61,078 bases of DNA from Oxalobacteraceae bacterium (GTDB lineage: Bacteria > Pseudomonadota > Gammaproteobacteria > Burkholderiales > Burkholderiaceae_D): the NCBI GenBank assembly GCA_027490725.1, contig JAIXXN010000013.1:1-61078 (forward strand). Reading direction: 5' to 3'. The position numbers and the translations under genes were made by a program. The notes under the pieces were generated by a model. That model had not been told where the DNA came from. It made no database searches and worked only from the letters and a program-made list of their open reading frames with translations. Positions 1 to 9,956 of this stretch are shown here, in pieces. Within the stretch, counting starts at the first letter, position 1, and each line of letters begins with the position of its first letter.

Positions 1-1062
<1,062 letters not shown>

Positions 1063-1120
1063 TAGCCGGCACTGGCTGACACGGGGGCTTACGCCGCGCA
1101 GTGTCAGCCGCTGCAAACAG

Positions 1121-1154
1121 AAAGGGGCAGACCACACGGTCTGCCCCTTTTTTT
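1121..1154 (+). terminator. Intrinsic terminator of groL
   Basis: A 13-bp perfect stem (1121-1133 with 1138-1150), an ACAC loop and a run of seven T at 1148-1154 form a classical Rho-independent terminator 59 bases after the groL stop codon. Confidence 0.95.
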
Positions 1155-1197
1155 ATGCGTGCTGAACTGAGCAGAAGCCCGGAAAATGATGCCTCAA

Positions 1198-1626
1198 TTA
1201 GGCGGCGTGGTAGGCGGCTTCGAGTTCTTCGCGGCGTGGCGCGGCGGCGATGTGGATGATCAGCGTCTCGCGCAGTACCAGTGCAGGATGGGCGGCGCGG
1301 TGACGGGCGTACCAGAACACTTCGTCGAGCTCGTCTTCGGCGTCGTAGGCGGTGACGATGATGGCACGCTCATCTGGTACGTCTTCGTAGTCGCTTGCTT
1401 CCAGTGCGGCGTCTTCGATGGCTTCGCCCCATGCGACGCTAGCCTTGCCCCAGACTAGCGCCAGCATGCAGCCGCTCTCGACCAGACCGCGGCTAATGTC
1501 CCACATGGTCATCTCGGCGACGTCGGCATCGAGCACGACAATCGCCTGAAATTGCCCCATGCCGTCCAGTTCGGGCAGCGCGCTATCAGGGGTGAGGTGC
1601 AGATATTTTAAGGTGGTGTTCAGCAT
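1198..1626 (-). CDS. Conserved hypothetical protein, 142 aa
   Basis: The ATG at 1626 (MLNTTLKYLHLTPD) is preferred. A further 32 residues are open upstream but have low-complexity, non-protein-like composition. The product is acidic and soluble, with no signal peptide or membrane segment. A hydrophobic core (QAIVVLDADV), a segment rich in Trp and Gly (LALVWGKASVAWGEAIEDA) and a C-terminal helix with many Glu and Ala suggest a small alpha/beta domain. I do not recognise a function. It is transcribed towards groL and stops 43 bases after the groL terminator. No strong Shine-Dalgarno sequence precedes the chosen start. Confidence 0.7.
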   Translation of the reverse strand: MLNTTLKYLHLTPDSALPELDGMGQFQAIVVLDADVAEMTMWDISRGLVESGCMLALVWGKASVAWGEAIEDAALEASDYEDVPDERAIIVTAYDAEDELDEVFWYARHRAAHPALVLRETLIIHIAAAPRREELEAAYHAA

Positions 1627-1740
1627 GGTGTGGGGATGGGCAGCAGTATTCGCAGTCAACGCCCGGAATGGGCGCCGGATCAGGCTGGCATTCTCACCTG
1701 ATTCGGCGCGCCATGCAATCACTGCCGCACTTCAGCGCGT

Positions 1741-2757
1741 TTAAAACGGATCCAGCGCAGGCGTGAATTTACCAGCCGCGTCCAGTGCACCCATGCTGTA
1801 ACCCTGCCAGCCCGGATAGGCTTGCGGCTCCCAGTAGAACACCCCCAGCCCGTTACTGCCGAGCGCCTTGGTTTTGCTCAGCAGATCGCCCAGCATGGCT
1901 TTCGCGGTAGCACCCTGGGTCCAGTCCATCCCCACTTCCGTCACCATCACCGGTTTCGCGTAGCGTGACACCATGTCCCACATATTGGTCGAGATTTTGC
2001 TGTTGTAGCTGACCCAGTCGGCCGCAGGCGGGTAATGCGACATCCCCGTCACATCCCACTTGGCACCGGCCGCTTTCACACCGTCGAAGAACCAGCGGAA
2101 CACGGCATTGTCATGGCCATTGGCCAGATGCACGATCACCTTGGCGTTCGGGTACACCGCTTTGCTGGCGTTATAGCCGCTGTTGATCAGCCCGGCCAGA
2201 TTGGCAAAATTAGGGGTTTTCCCTTCCGGCCACAGCATACCGCTATTGATCTCGTTGCCAACCTGTACCCACTCAACGCTGATGCCGTTGGCTTTCAGGT
2301 AGCTGAGGATGCCCTGGGTGTGACTGTACACATCGTTATTCAACTGGCTCAGCTTGTGCGAGGCCCACGCGGCGGGCTTGGTTTGCTGACCGGGATCGGC
2401 CCAGCCATCGCTGTAGTGGAAGTCGATCAGAATCCGCTGGCCCTGCGCGGCAGCACGTTTGGCTTTGTACAGCACGTCCGCACCATCGTTCCAGCCACCA
2501 CTGGGGTTGACCCACACCCGCAAACGGATGGCATTCACTTGCAGGTTTTTCAGCAGCACGAAGGGATCGGTTTTCACCCCGCTACTATTGTAGAAAGCAT
2601 AGCCGCTCGCTTCCTGCTGGCTCACCCAGCTCACATCCGCACCGTTAGCGAAGGTGGCCGCCTGCGCTGCACCACCCAGAACTAGTCCGGCGCAGGCAAT
2701 CAGCCCCCGCGCCAGCACGGCCTTGATACGACTTCCCGACTGCTGTTTCCGTTTCAT
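1741..2757 (-). CDS. Secreted arabinogalactan endo-beta-1,4-galactanase (GH53)
   Basis: The product of 338 aa starts at 2757, where an AAGGAGA ribosome site lies 6-8 bases upstream. Residues 1-33 form a basic, hydrophobic signal peptide ending in AQA. The rest is one GH53 TIM barrel: NGADVSWVSQQEASG near the start, RLRVWVNP around 78-85, and DFHYSDGWADPGQQ around 112-125. The acid/base Glu is E169 in VQVGNEI and the nucleophile is E274 in VMVTEVG. Length is normal for a single-domain GH53 enzyme. Family members cut beta-1,4-galactan from pectin to galacto-oligosaccharides outside the cytoplasm. Its neighbours are galactose-catabolic genes on the same strand, which fits use of the released galactose. 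The family call is firm and the substrate is by family. Confidence 0.93.
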   Translation of the reverse strand: MKRKQQSGSRIKAVLARGLIACAGLVLGGAAQAATFANGADVSWVSQQEASGYAFYNSSGVKTDPFVLLKNLQVNAIRLRVWVNPSGGWNDGADVLYKAKRAAAQGQRILIDFHYSDGWADPGQQTKPAAWASHKLSQLNNDVYSHTQGILSYLKANGISVEWVQVGNEINSGMLWPEGKTPNFANLAGLINSGYNASKAVYPNAKVIVHLANGHDNAVFRWFFDGVKAAGAKWDVTGMSHYPPAADWVSYNSKISTNMWDMVSRYAKPVMVTEVGMDWTQGATAKAMLGDLLSKTKALGSNGLGVFYWEPQAYPGWQGYSMGALDAAGKFTPALDPF

Positions 2758-2902
2758 GCTTGTCTCCTTTATGGTTATCTTCGAAACGCCTGCTACTGCA
2801 AAAAACCGGCGCGCAGAACCTCCTGCCGCTGCGCGCACGGCACTCAACAAATCGGGAAAGAGGCGCTGGCAGAACGCCAGCGCTGGTATTAAAGTTTAGC
2901 CA

Positions 2903-2910
2903 AAACGTTT
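2903..2910. promoter_or_regulatory. Possible LacI/GalR-type operator core AAACGTTT
   Basis: AAACGTTT is a perfect 8-bp palindrome and the usual core of LacI/GalR family operators. It lies 146 bases upstream of the GH53 start, in the gap between the lactonase gene and the galactanase gene. The flanks are not symmetric and no LacI-type gene is in the window, so this is weak. Confidence 0.3.
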
Positions 2911-2921
2911 AAGTACAGCGT

Positions 2922-3803
2922 CTAGCCAAAGTGCTTGGCTGGCACGCCGGGCACCGCGACTCTGGCAGCGAACAGTGCGCCGCTCAGCGGATAGGCCTGT
3001 AACTGTTGCGGCGTGTTGTCTTCACACGCAGTGGTGATGTACAGCGTTTGCAGATCGGGACCACCCAGCGTGCACGAGGCAGGATTGCGTGCTGCCACCG
3101 TCACGGTTTCCAGCAGCGTCGCATCGGGTGCGTAGCGGCACACACGGCCACCGCCCCACTGCGCCACCCACAGGCAGCCTTCACTGTCGACCGTCATGCC
3201 GTCCGGAGCGCCCTCGTCGCCTTCGAACTGGCGCCACAGACGCGGCGCACCCAGCGTACCATCGGCTGCCAGTGGATAAGCGTAGATGCGCCCTTCGTAA
3301 CTATCGGTGTGATACAGCGTCGCACCGTCAGGACTGACGGCCGGGCCATTGCAGATGTGGTACTGGTCATCGGCCACCGTCAGACTCAGGTCGGGCTCCA
3401 GCCGGAACAAGCGCCCTGCTGCCTGCGCGTAATCAGTGTTGTGCATGGAACCAGCCCAGATCCGGCCCGTGTGATCGGCCTTGGCGTCATTCATGCGCAA
3501 GCCGCTGTCGCTAGCAAACGGCTGCGCCACATAGTCGATGCGCACTGCCGGCTCCAGCCACAGGCGCGCAATGCCATCGCGCAGACCGGCCATGAAGCCA
3601 TCGCCATCGCGCCGTGGCACCAGCCAGCAGACGTAGTCCGGCAGCTCCCAGCGATGTTGCTGGCCATCGGCCAGATCGAGCGCCTGCACGGCGCAGCCTT
3701 TCAGATCGACGAAATACAGACGGTTCTGCTGCGCCATCCACAGCGGGCCTTCGCCCAGTTGCGCACCCAGTGGCCAGACGCACTGCGCCTCTTGCTTGCT
3801 CAT
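2922..3803 (-). CDS. SMP-30/gluconolactonase family protein, probable sugar lactonase
   Basis: This is a six-bladed beta-propeller of the SMP-30/gluconolactonase/LRE family, about 293 aa. Visible family segments are LGEGPLW near the start (metal Glu), RMNDAKADHTGRIWAGSM in the middle (metal Asn), and SPDGATLYHTDS and APDGMTVDSEG (metal Asp). The start at 3803 (MSKQEAQC) has GGAGA upstream. A start at 3833 (MAATHSG) overlaps the dgoA stop as TGATG and is also possible, which would suggest translational coupling. It lies third in an operon after dgoK and dgoA. A lactonase hydrolyses the lactone from galactose dehydrogenase to galactonate, so galactonolactone is the likely substrate. That substrate is inferred from context. 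Confidence 0.85.
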   Translation of the reverse strand: MSKQEAQCVWPLGAQLGEGPLWMAQQNRLYFVDLKGCAVQALDLADGQQHRWELPDYVCWLVPRRDGDGFMAGLRDGIARLWLEPAVRIDYVAQPFASDSGLRMNDAKADHTGRIWAGSMHNTDYAQAAGRLFRLEPDLSLTVADDQYHICNGPAVSPDGATLYHTDSYEGRIYAYPLAADGTLGAPRLWRQFEGDEGAPDGMTVDSEGCLWVAQWGGGRVCRYAPDATLLETVTVAARNPASCTLGGPDLQTLYITTACEDNTPQQLQAYPLSGALFAARVAVPGVPAKHFG

Positions 3804-3832
3804 ACCCGGTTCTCCAGAATGTGTAGCCGCCA

Positions 3833-4450
3833 TCATACGGTCAAACTGTGCCACTGGTGTACATACGCCTGCGCACGGCGGCTCAGTTCATCGAGTGCCA
3901 CACCGGGCGTGTACAACTGGCCGCCGATGCCGAAACCGGTGGCACCGGCCTGCTTCCAGCCTGCCATATTGTCCGGCGTGATGCCGCCTACCGGCCAGAC
4001 TGGGGTACCGGCTGGCAGTACGCTATTGAAGGCTTTCAGGCCCGCGTGTCCCACCATATCGGCCGGGAAGATTTTCAGCGCATGGGCACCGGCATCCAGT
4101 GCCGCAAACGCTTCGGTCGGAGTAGCCACGCCGGGTGCGCAATACATGCCCAGTTCTGCAGCGCGGCGAATCACCGCCGGTACGCAGTTGGGCGACACCA
4201 GCAAGCGGCCGCCGGCGGCATACACGGCTTCTACGTGTTCGACGCTGAGCATGGTGCCGCCGCCAACCAGTGCGTCAGGGAAGCGCTGCACCAGCGCGCT
4301 GATGGCGGCCAGCGCGCCGGGACGATTCAGCGGCACTTCCAGCGCACGGAAGCCGGCCTGATACAACACCTCGCCAACGGCAACCGCTGCTTCGGGTGGC
4401 AAGCCGCGCAGAATCGCGACCAGGGGTACAGCGGGATGGGAAATCGTCAT
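3833..4450 (-). CDS. dgoA: 2-dehydro-3-deoxy-6-phosphogalactonate aldolase
   Basis: A 205-aa KDPG/KDPGal aldolase-type TIM barrel. Key residues are R15 in ILRGLP, E38 in ALEVPLNRP, and the Schiff-base lysine K126 in HALKIFPAD. It splits 2-keto-3-deoxy-6-phosphogalactonate into pyruvate and glyceraldehyde 3-phosphate, the last step of the De Ley-Doudoroff pathway. The gene follows dgoK by 34 bases and its stop touches the lactonase region. The dgoK neighbour favours DgoA over the Entner-Doudoroff aldolase Eda, as does the residue pattern ALEVPLNRP. No galactose dehydrogenase or galactonate dehydratase is in the window, so the first steps are encoded elsewhere. Confidence 0.93.
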   Translation of the reverse strand: MTISHPAVPLVAILRGLPPEAAVAVGEVLYQAGFRALEVPLNRPGALAAISALVQRFPDALVGGGTMLSVEHVEAVYAAGGRLLVSPNCVPAVIRRAAELGMYCAPGVATPTEAFAALDAGAHALKIFPADMVGHAGLKAFNSVLPAGTPVWPVGGITPDNMAGWKQAGATGFGIGGQLYTPGVALDELSRRAQAYVHQWHSLTV

Positions 4451-4484
4451 GGCTCTATCAGGTGTCAGGAAAAATCAGGGAAAA

Positions 4485-5378
4485 TCAGGCGAAGAACTGT
4501 CGGGCGGCAGCGCAATAGACCCGGTGCGGATCGAGCACATTGCAGGACAGATCGAAATGGTCGGCGGCGCGGGCATAGCGCTGCGCCAGTGCCGGACTGC
4601 CGATCACGGTGATGGCGGCGCCCGGCGCCAGTGTCCGGGCCGCGGCCGCAAATTCGGCGCCAATCAGCAAACCACTGACCACTGCCGCAGCCTGCTGGGC
4701 GGGCGCGGACTTGGCGACCACCCCGGCACGCACCCGGAACAGGGTATTCGACAGCGGCTCACCACGCGCAGCCTGGGTTAAACCGAGCGCATAGCCCTCG
4801 GCATCGGCAGCGTCGCCCTGCATCATGGCCGACAGCGTACCGCCAGCCGACAGCATGGCGAACAGCTCACCGGTCATATAGGTCGACAGCGTCTGGATCA
4901 AGCCATCGCGCAGCAGCACCCATTTGCTGTGGGTGCCGGGCAGTACCAGCCAGCCATCGCGATGGCCGAGCGCCACGGCGCCCAGCAACTGGGTTTCTTC
5001 GCCGCGCATCACGTCGATGGTGGCGCCGCTGCGGTAACGGTAGCCGGGCACGATGTGGCAGCGCCCCGCCCAGGCCGGGTCATTCAGCGCTGCCAGATGG
5101 GCCGGCAGATGCTGCACCGGCACGGCGCTATCGAGATAATCGACTTCCTGCCAGCCGGAGGCACTGCCCACCATCCCCGACATCACCACCGGCACGTGGT
5201 CAGCCACGCCCATAGTCTGGCACAGCAAGGCCAGCGCCGCGCCGAAGCGCTCCCGCCCGCCCACGGCCAGCATGCCCAGACCATCTTCGTGTTCGGCCAG
5301 ACAGTTGCCTTGCTGGTCGATCAGATAAGCGCGGCGATTACTGGTTCCCCAGTCCACCGCCAGAATTTGTTGGCTCAC
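4485..5378 (-). CDS. dgoK: 2-dehydro-3-deoxygalactonokinase
   Basis: A 297-aa DgoK family kinase. It opens with the phosphate loop LAVDWGTSNRRAYL (residues 6-19), continues with VVMSGMVGSASGW and PGTHSKWV, and ends with a GSPALAQRYARAA-type segment, all typical of the family. It phosphorylates 2-keto-3-deoxygalactonate with ATP and supplies DgoA. The start is GTG at 5378, with AAGGA about nine bases upstream. It is the first gene of the three-gene operon dgoK-dgoA-lactonase. A possible promoter on this strand upstream is TTCAGG-N17-TATACT (about 5476-5504), within the divergent gap with the next gene. Confidence 0.95.
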   Translation of the reverse strand: MSQQILAVDWGTSNRRAYLIDQQGNCLAEHEDGLGMLAVGGRERFGAALALLCQTMGVADHVPVVMSGMVGSASGWQEVDYLDSAVPVQHLPAHLAALNDPAWAGRCHIVPGYRYRSGATIDVMRGEETQLLGAVALGHRDGWLVLPGTHSKWVLLRDGLIQTLSTYMTGELFAMLSAGGTLSAMMQGDAADAEGYALGLTQAARGEPLSNTLFRVRAGVVAKSAPAQQAAAVVSGLLIGAEFAAAARTLAPGAAITVIGSPALAQRYARAADHFDLSCNVLDPHRVYCAAARQFFA

Positions 5379-5496
5379 GTTGCAGTATCCTTAAACTGAT
5401 GCTGCCCCCATGGTACGAAAATCCGGCGGGCGCCTCCAATGAATTATCTCGCCCGAGTAATACGAAATTAGTATAGACGCACCCAATTCAGCCCTG

Positions 5497-5526
5497 AAAC
5501 CGTTGCCCCTGAAGGGGCTTTGGTTT
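5497..5526. repeat. Imperfect inverted repeat in the dgoK / 5566 divergent gap
   Basis: AAACC...GGTTT arms (5497-5501, 5522-5526) enclose a perfect CCCCT-GA-AGGGG hairpin (5506-5517). It lies just upstream of the rightward gene and about 120 bases before dgoK. It could be an operator or an RNA hairpin in the leader. Confidence 0.4.
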
Positions 5527-5565
5527 AGTATGGCCGTCAATAATATTGCCCAGGTTAGCCCGTTC

Positions 5566-6141
5566 ATGGAATCGCATACCCAGTCCTCCCGAAATCTGTT
5601 TATCGCCGGTGTCATCGCCGGTGCGACGCTACTGGGCGGGGGGCTGTATTTCGCGAATCAGACGCAGGCCGGCGCACCGGGACTGAACGCGCCGCAGCTG
5701 CCGCCGGCCAGCGCCAGCAGCAGTGCGGCCGCCAGTGCCGCCGCCAGTGCCGTGGTAGCACCGCGCAGCAACGCCACCCCGGTAGCGCAGGCCAGCAGCG
5801 AAGCGCATCACCTGCGCAGCAAGGAACAAAGCGCCTCGGCCCTGATGGCACTGCCGGAACTGCAAGCTTGGTCGGTCCTCATCGAGAAGAACTCCGGCGG
5901 CAAATCGCACGGTGCCCTGATCGAATACGACCCGACGCCGCGCAAACTGAATGGCAAGCAGTATTACCAGTTCAGCTTTGTCGAGAGCAGCAGCGACGCC
6001 GCCCAGCGCTGGGAAAGCTTCCTCGTTTCGTCCAGCGACGAGGAAATTCTGGTGGAAGACGCCAGCACCGATGAAGTCATCAGTCTGGCGCGCTGGCGCC
6101 GTGAAAAACACCCGTCCAAGCGTATCAGCATCGACGGCTAA
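5566..6141 (+). CDS. Membrane-anchored hypothetical protein with Ala/Ser linker
   Basis: From the ATG at 5566 the product has 191 aa. Residues 9-29 (NLFIAGVIAGATLLGGGLYF) form a single membrane anchor. About 60 residues rich in Ala, Ser and Pro follow, then a globular domain of about 100 residues (LPELQAWSVLIEKN to the end) with an acidic patch and a KQYYQFSFVESS strand. I do not recognise the domain. The likely location is periplasmic, tethered to the inner membrane. Earlier in-frame starts exist (ATG at 5530, TTG at 5503); the first has GAAGGGG 12 bases upstream. The stop overlaps the stop of the convergent MFS gene by four bases. Confidence 0.65.
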   Translation: MESHTQSSRNLFIAGVIAGATLLGGGLYFANQTQAGAPGLNAPQLPPASASSSAAASAAASAVVAPRSNATPVAQASSEAHHLRSKEQSASALMALPELQAWSVLIEKNSGGKSHGALIEYDPTPRKLNGKQYYQFSFVESSSDAAQRWESFLVSSSDEEILVEDASTDEVISLARWRREKHPSKRISIDG

Positions 6142-7388
6142 GACTGGGCCGTCGGCACGCTAGCGCCCACCCGCCCTATCCACAGCACCGAAAACAGCGT
6201 CAGGCCGACGGCGATCCAGCCGTTCAGGCCATAGCCGCTGATCTGGCCATCGGCCTGTGTCTGCAGCAGCAAGCCGCCCAGTAGTGCCCCCAGGCCCGTG
6301 CCCATTTGCTGGATCGCCGAGTTAGTACTCAGGAAAGCACCGCGCCGCGCCGCCTGTGGCACCGTCGTCATCAGCGCCTGCAGCGGAATATTCCGCCCCG
6401 ACAGCGCCATCATGAAGAACGGGAAGAACAGCATCACTGCCAGCAGCGAGATTTTCGGCATATGGGTCATGAACAGGATAGGCAGCAGCGAAGCCAGCGC
6501 CACCACGCGGTACACCAACTGCGGGCCGGCCCGGTCCGACCAGCGCCCGATGCGGCGCGCGCTAAACAGCGTGGCCAGACCACCGGCCAGATACACATAG
6601 GTGATGTCGGCGGGCTGCAGGCCGATGTTATTCACCAGCACCGGCGAAATAAACGGGATCACCAGCATCCCCGTCAGCATATTCACGCCCGACAGCAGAA
6701 ACGCTTGCTGGTGGGCGCGCACGCGATACAGCGCCAGCAGATCCGGCAGCAACTGCGCCAGCGGCGCACGCCGCGCCAGATGGCCATCGAGCACCGGCAG
6801 TACGCGCCATGCTGCGCCCCAGATCAGCAGCGAAAACACCACCAGCAGATAGAACGGCGCGGCCCAGCCGAAGTGGGCGGCCAGCATCACGCCTGTCGGC
6901 ACCCCGGCCACGGCGGCCAGACTGAAGGACGTCATGACGATGCCGGTGGCCGCGCCACGCCGCTCGGGCGGAATCAGGTCGCCGATAATGGCCATGATGA
7001 TCGAGGCCAGCACACCGCCAGTCAAGCCGGCGAAGGCGCGCGACAACACCAGCACATGAAAATTCGGCGCAATCGCGCAGGCCAGATTCGAGGCGGTGAA
7101 CAGCGCGAACATGGTCAGCAGCAGGCGCTTGCGGTCGAAACGGTCGATATACATCGAGGCGAGCAGGCCGGAAATCCCCGCGCACCACGCATAGGCCGAG
7201 ACCGCACCTGACACGGCGGCCGGCGATATCGCGAACGCCCGCATCAGCTGGGGCGCCAGCGGCATCATCACCATAAAGTCCATGATCACGGTGAACTGGG
7301 TCAGTGCCAGCAGCCACAGCACGATGGGTTCGCGGGCCGCTGGCAATCCGGCGCTTGCGGCGCTACGCATCGGTGTGCCCTGCGTCAT
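6138..7388 (-). CDS. MFS transporter (DHA1-like), probable efflux pump
   Basis: A 416-aa, 12-helix major facilitator protein. Helix 1 carries TQFTVIMDFMVMMPLAPQL. The loop 2-3 signature is seen as YIDRFDRKRLLL and motif C-like Gly residues occur in AGVPTGVML. The general form matches drug-proton antiporters. It is encoded directly after a PadR regulator with a four-base overlap (ATGA), so the two are co-transcribed and coupled. PadR-MFS pairs usually control export of toxic organic compounds, but the substrate cannot be read from the sequence. If the His-rich PadR protein senses metals, a metal-linked export role is an alternative. Confidence 0.9.
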   Translation of the reverse strand: MTQGTPMRSAASAGLPAAREPIVLWLLALTQFTVIMDFMVMMPLAPQLMRAFAISPAAVSGAVSAYAWCAGISGLLASMYIDRFDRKRLLLTMFALFTASNLACAIAPNFHVLVLSRAFAGLTGGVLASIIMAIIGDLIPPERRGAATGIVMTSFSLAAVAGVPTGVMLAAHFGWAAPFYLLVVFSLLIWGAAWRVLPVLDGHLARRAPLAQLLPDLLALYRVRAHQQAFLLSGVNMLTGMLVIPFISPVLVNNIGLQPADITYVYLAGGLATLFSARRIGRWSDRAGPQLVYRVVALASLLPILFMTHMPKISLLAVMLFFPFFMMALSGRNIPLQALMTTVPQAARRGAFLSTNSAIQQMGTGLGALLGGLLLQTQADGQISGYGLNGWIAVGLTLFSVLWIGRVGASVPTAQS

Positions 7389-7915
7389 ACCAGCCCCTGC
7401 ACGTCGGCCGTGGCGCGCCGCAAAATGACGCGGATCGCTTCCAGCCGTTCGGGGTGGGACTGGAAATCCTGCGCCTGCGTGATCACGGCGTGCTTGAGTT
7501 CATGCATCAGGGTGCGTAGATCGTCGCGCGCGTCGGCCGGTTCGCCCATGCGCTGCAGGATGGCATCCACAAACTGGCGATTCTCAGCCAGAAACGCCGC
7601 ACCTTCCGGGGTAATCGTGTGCAGCTTCTTGTTGCCATCGGCACTGGTCAGGACGTGGCCCATATCGACCAGCAAGGCCAGTAGCGGATAGATGGCGCCC
7701 GGGCTAGGGCTGTAAGCACCACCGGAGCGCAACGCCAGTTCCTTGATGATGTCATAGCCGTGCCGGGGCTTTTCCGCGATCAGTTGCAGCACGACGTAGC
7801 GCATCGCGCCGGCGTCGAACATTTTTGGGCCGCGACCACGGCCCGCACCGCGCCCACCGTGGTGTTCGTCATGGCTGGCGTGATGGCGGTGCTGATGATG
7901 TAAAAAACGAAACAT
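7385..7915 (-). CDS. PadR family transcriptional regulator with His-rich N-terminus
   Basis: A 176-aa protein. Residues 1-31 are rich in His (HHQHRHHASHDEHH) then Gly/Arg. The PadR winged helix follows (MRYVVLQLIAEKPRHGYDII, then SPSPGAIYPLLALLVDMG), and a C-terminal helical dimerisation region completes it. The start at 7915 has GAAGGA upstream. A His-rich extension before a PadR domain resembles E. coli YqjI, a nickel-responsive PadR protein, so metal sensing is possible. The gene precedes the MFS gene in one operon. A palindromic site just upstream suggests autoregulation. Confidence 0.92.
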   Translation of the reverse strand: MFRFLHHQHRHHASHDEHHGGRGAGRGRGPKMFDAGAMRYVVLQLIAEKPRHGYDIIKELALRSGGAYSPSPGAIYPLLALLVDMGHVLTSADGNKKLHTITPEGAAFLAENRQFVDAILQRMGEPADARDDLRTLMHELKHAVITQAQDFQSHPERLEAIRVILRRATADVQGLV

Positions 7916-7955
7916 GGCCTGATTCCTTCAGATCGACAAGTTCAAACAAAGAAAG

Positions 7956-7986
7956 TTAAGATATAACTTATTAAGATATATCTTAA
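7956..7986. promoter_or_regulatory. PadR operator: perfect 16-bp palindrome plus half-repeat
   Basis: Positions 7971-7986 read TTAAGATATATCTTAA, a perfect palindrome. The neighbouring 7956-7969 TTAAGATATAACTT repeats its left arm. AT-rich ATAT-type dyads are typical PadR sites. They lie 40-70 bases upstream of the padR start, where a promoter for the padR-MFS operon must be. Confidence 0.75.
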
Positions 7987-8217
7987 CTCACTCAAGAATA
8001 AACACAAGGACTTTCTGTGCCAGTCGCCAGATGGGCGGGATCCACAGGGATCGACGTAGTCGCTGTCCTACTTCCAGGCGAGCGAACCACTGACTTAGCA
8101 GCACATCTAGCGGTTTATGCTGGTTGCCTTGGTCTTCGCTTGAGGTCTTGATGTGGCATTTATCCGGACCCGCCGGGATCCCTGCGGAAAAATGCACTAG
8201 CAAGGCAAAGGCGCACT
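7987..8217. other. Intergenic region before the chemoreceptor gene, no gene seen
   Basis: With the operator this makes a 302-base gap. No convincing ORF, terminator, sigma-28 promoter or riboswitch was seen. A short GATCC-ACAG-GGATC hairpin occurs near 8039-8052. The reverse-strand ORF here has no protein-like features. Confidence 0.5.
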
Positions 8218-9936
8218 ATGAAAATGTCTGATCTGAAAATTTCCAGTCGTCTGTATCTGGGCTTCGGCACCATTATTGCGATCATGACCATCATGGTCAG
8301 CATCGCTCACCACAATATGGTGAAGCTGGGTCAGGCGAACGACATCACCACTCACAGCTACCACGTGCTACGCGAAGTCAACGGCGTGCTGGAGGGACTC
8401 ATCAACATCGAAACGGGCCAGCGCGGCTTTGCCCTGACTGGCAATCCCGCTGCGCTCGATCCCTACAACGCAGGTAAGCAACGGGTGCGCCAGCATCTGG
8501 ATGCGGCCAAAACGCTGACGACCCTTAACCCGGCGCAGCAGGAGCGCCTGCAGAAACTCGATCAGGAACAACAAAACTGGCTGAGCACCGCCATCGATCC
8601 CGTTATCAAATTACGCCGTGAGGCGAGCGACGGCAACATGGACAGTGTGGTGGCTGCCGTCCAGGCCGGCAAGGGCAAAGCGGGTATGGATGCGATGCGC
8701 AACTTAATCGCCGAGATCACCGGCGCCGCAGAGACCTTGCTGACCCAGCGCACCAGCGATGCGGCGGCACTGCAGTCGATGACCGGGCAAGCCCTGATCG
8801 GCGGTGGCATCGTCGCCGCGCTGCTGGCCGCGCTGATCGCAGTCTGGCTGGCACGCAACATCGTCGGGCCGCTGCGTCAGGCCGTGGCAATTGCCAGACA
8901 GGTCGCGCAAGGCGATCTGACGGTGCAGGTGCAGGCCCGGGCGCAGGATGAGACGGGACAATTACTCAACGCGCTCAAGGAAATGAATGATGCGCTGATC
9001 CGCATCGTTAGCGAAGTGCGCCTTGGTGCCGAGACCATTGCGACGGCATCGAGCCAGATCGCGGCGGGCAACCTCGACCTGTCGGCGCGCACGGAACAGC
9101 AGGCTAGTTCTCTGGAAGAAACCGCCTCCTCTATGGAAGAGTTGACCGGCACCGTGAAGCAGAATGCCGACAGTGCGCGGCAAGCCAATCTGCTGGCAGC
9201 GGCAGCGTCCAACGTGGCGGTCAAGGGCGGCGAGGTGGTGGCACGGGTGGTCGAGACCATGGCCTCGATCAACGATTCGTCCAGAAAAATTGTGGACATT
9301 ATCGGCGTCATCGACGGCATCGCTTTCCAGACCAATATCCTCGCCCTGAATGCCGCGGTCGAAGCGGCGCGCGCCGGTGAACAGGGGCGCGGCTTTGCCG
9401 TGGTCGCCACCGAGGTGCGCAATCTGGCGCAGCGCTCGGCTGCCGCCGCCAAGGAAATCAAGGACTTGATCGGCGATTCGGTCGATAAGGTCGAAGCCGG
9501 CGCCAAGCTGGTTGATCAGGCCGGCGTCACGATGAATGACATCGTCAACAGTGTCAAACACGTGACCAGCATGATCGGCGAGATCACCAGCGCCAGTCAG
9601 GAACAGACCGTCGGCATCGACCAGATCAATCAGGCCATCAGCCAGATGGATCAGGTGACGCAACAGAACGCGGCGCTGGTGGAACAGGCGGCGGCAGCGG
9701 CGGCCTCGCTGCAGGAGCAGGCCACCAATCTGACCCAGGTGGTGTACGTCTTCAAGTTTGAACGCGGTAGCGCAGCGGTGCAGCAGTACGGCAGCACTGT
9801 ACCCCGCAAACCCCTGCGCACCACGCCGTCACCGGCACCACGGCCCGCCCCGGCGCAGGCAAAGCCACGTGCGCCAGCGCGGCGACTGCCGCCCGCCTCC
9901 ACGCCAGCCATCAAGGGCGAATGGGAGGCGTTTTAG
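8218..9936 (+). CDS. Methyl-accepting chemotaxis protein with CHASE3 sensor
   Basis: A 572-aa receptor. TM1 is about residues 12-30. A periplasmic CHASE3-type helical domain follows (35-180; [20 protein letters not shown] is the family hallmark), then TM2 (about 188-210) and HAMP (212-265). The long signalling coiled coil has the conserved hairpin tip [20 protein letters not shown]. The C-terminal 50 residues are Pro/Ala-rich and end in EGEWEAF, not the NWETF pentapeptide. It signals to CheA/CheW in the inner membrane. The ligand is unknown. It is convergent with the glucokinase fusion gene. ATG codons at 8218 and 8224 are both possible. Confidence 0.95.
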   Translation: MKMSDLKISSRLYLGFGTIIAIMTIMVSIAHHNMVKLGQANDITTHSYHVLREVNGVLEGLINIETGQRGFALTGNPAALDPYNAGKQRVRQHLDAAKTLTTLNPAQQERLQKLDQEQQNWLSTAIDPVIKLRREASDGNMDSVVAAVQAGKGKAGMDAMRNLIAEITGAAETLLTQRTSDAAALQSMTGQALIGGGIVAALLAALIAVWLARNIVGPLRQAVAIARQVAQGDLTVQVQARAQDETGQLLNALKEMNDALIRIVSEVRLGAETIATASSQIAAGNLDLSARTEQQASSLEETASSMEELTGTVKQNADSARQANLLAAAASNVAVKGGEVVARVVETMASINDSSRKIVDIIGVIDGIAFQTNILALNAAVEAARAGEQGRGFAVVATEVRNLAQRSAAAAKEIKDLIGDSVDKVEAGAKLVDQAGVTMNDIVNSVKHVTSMIGEITSASQEQTVGIDQINQAISQMDQVTQQNAALVEQAAAAAASLQEQATNLTQVVYVFKFERGSAAVQQYGSTVPRKPLRTTPSPAPRPAPAQAKPRAPARRLPPASTPAIKGEWEAF

Positions 9937-9956
9937 CCACCAGCAGTCGCAAGCGA

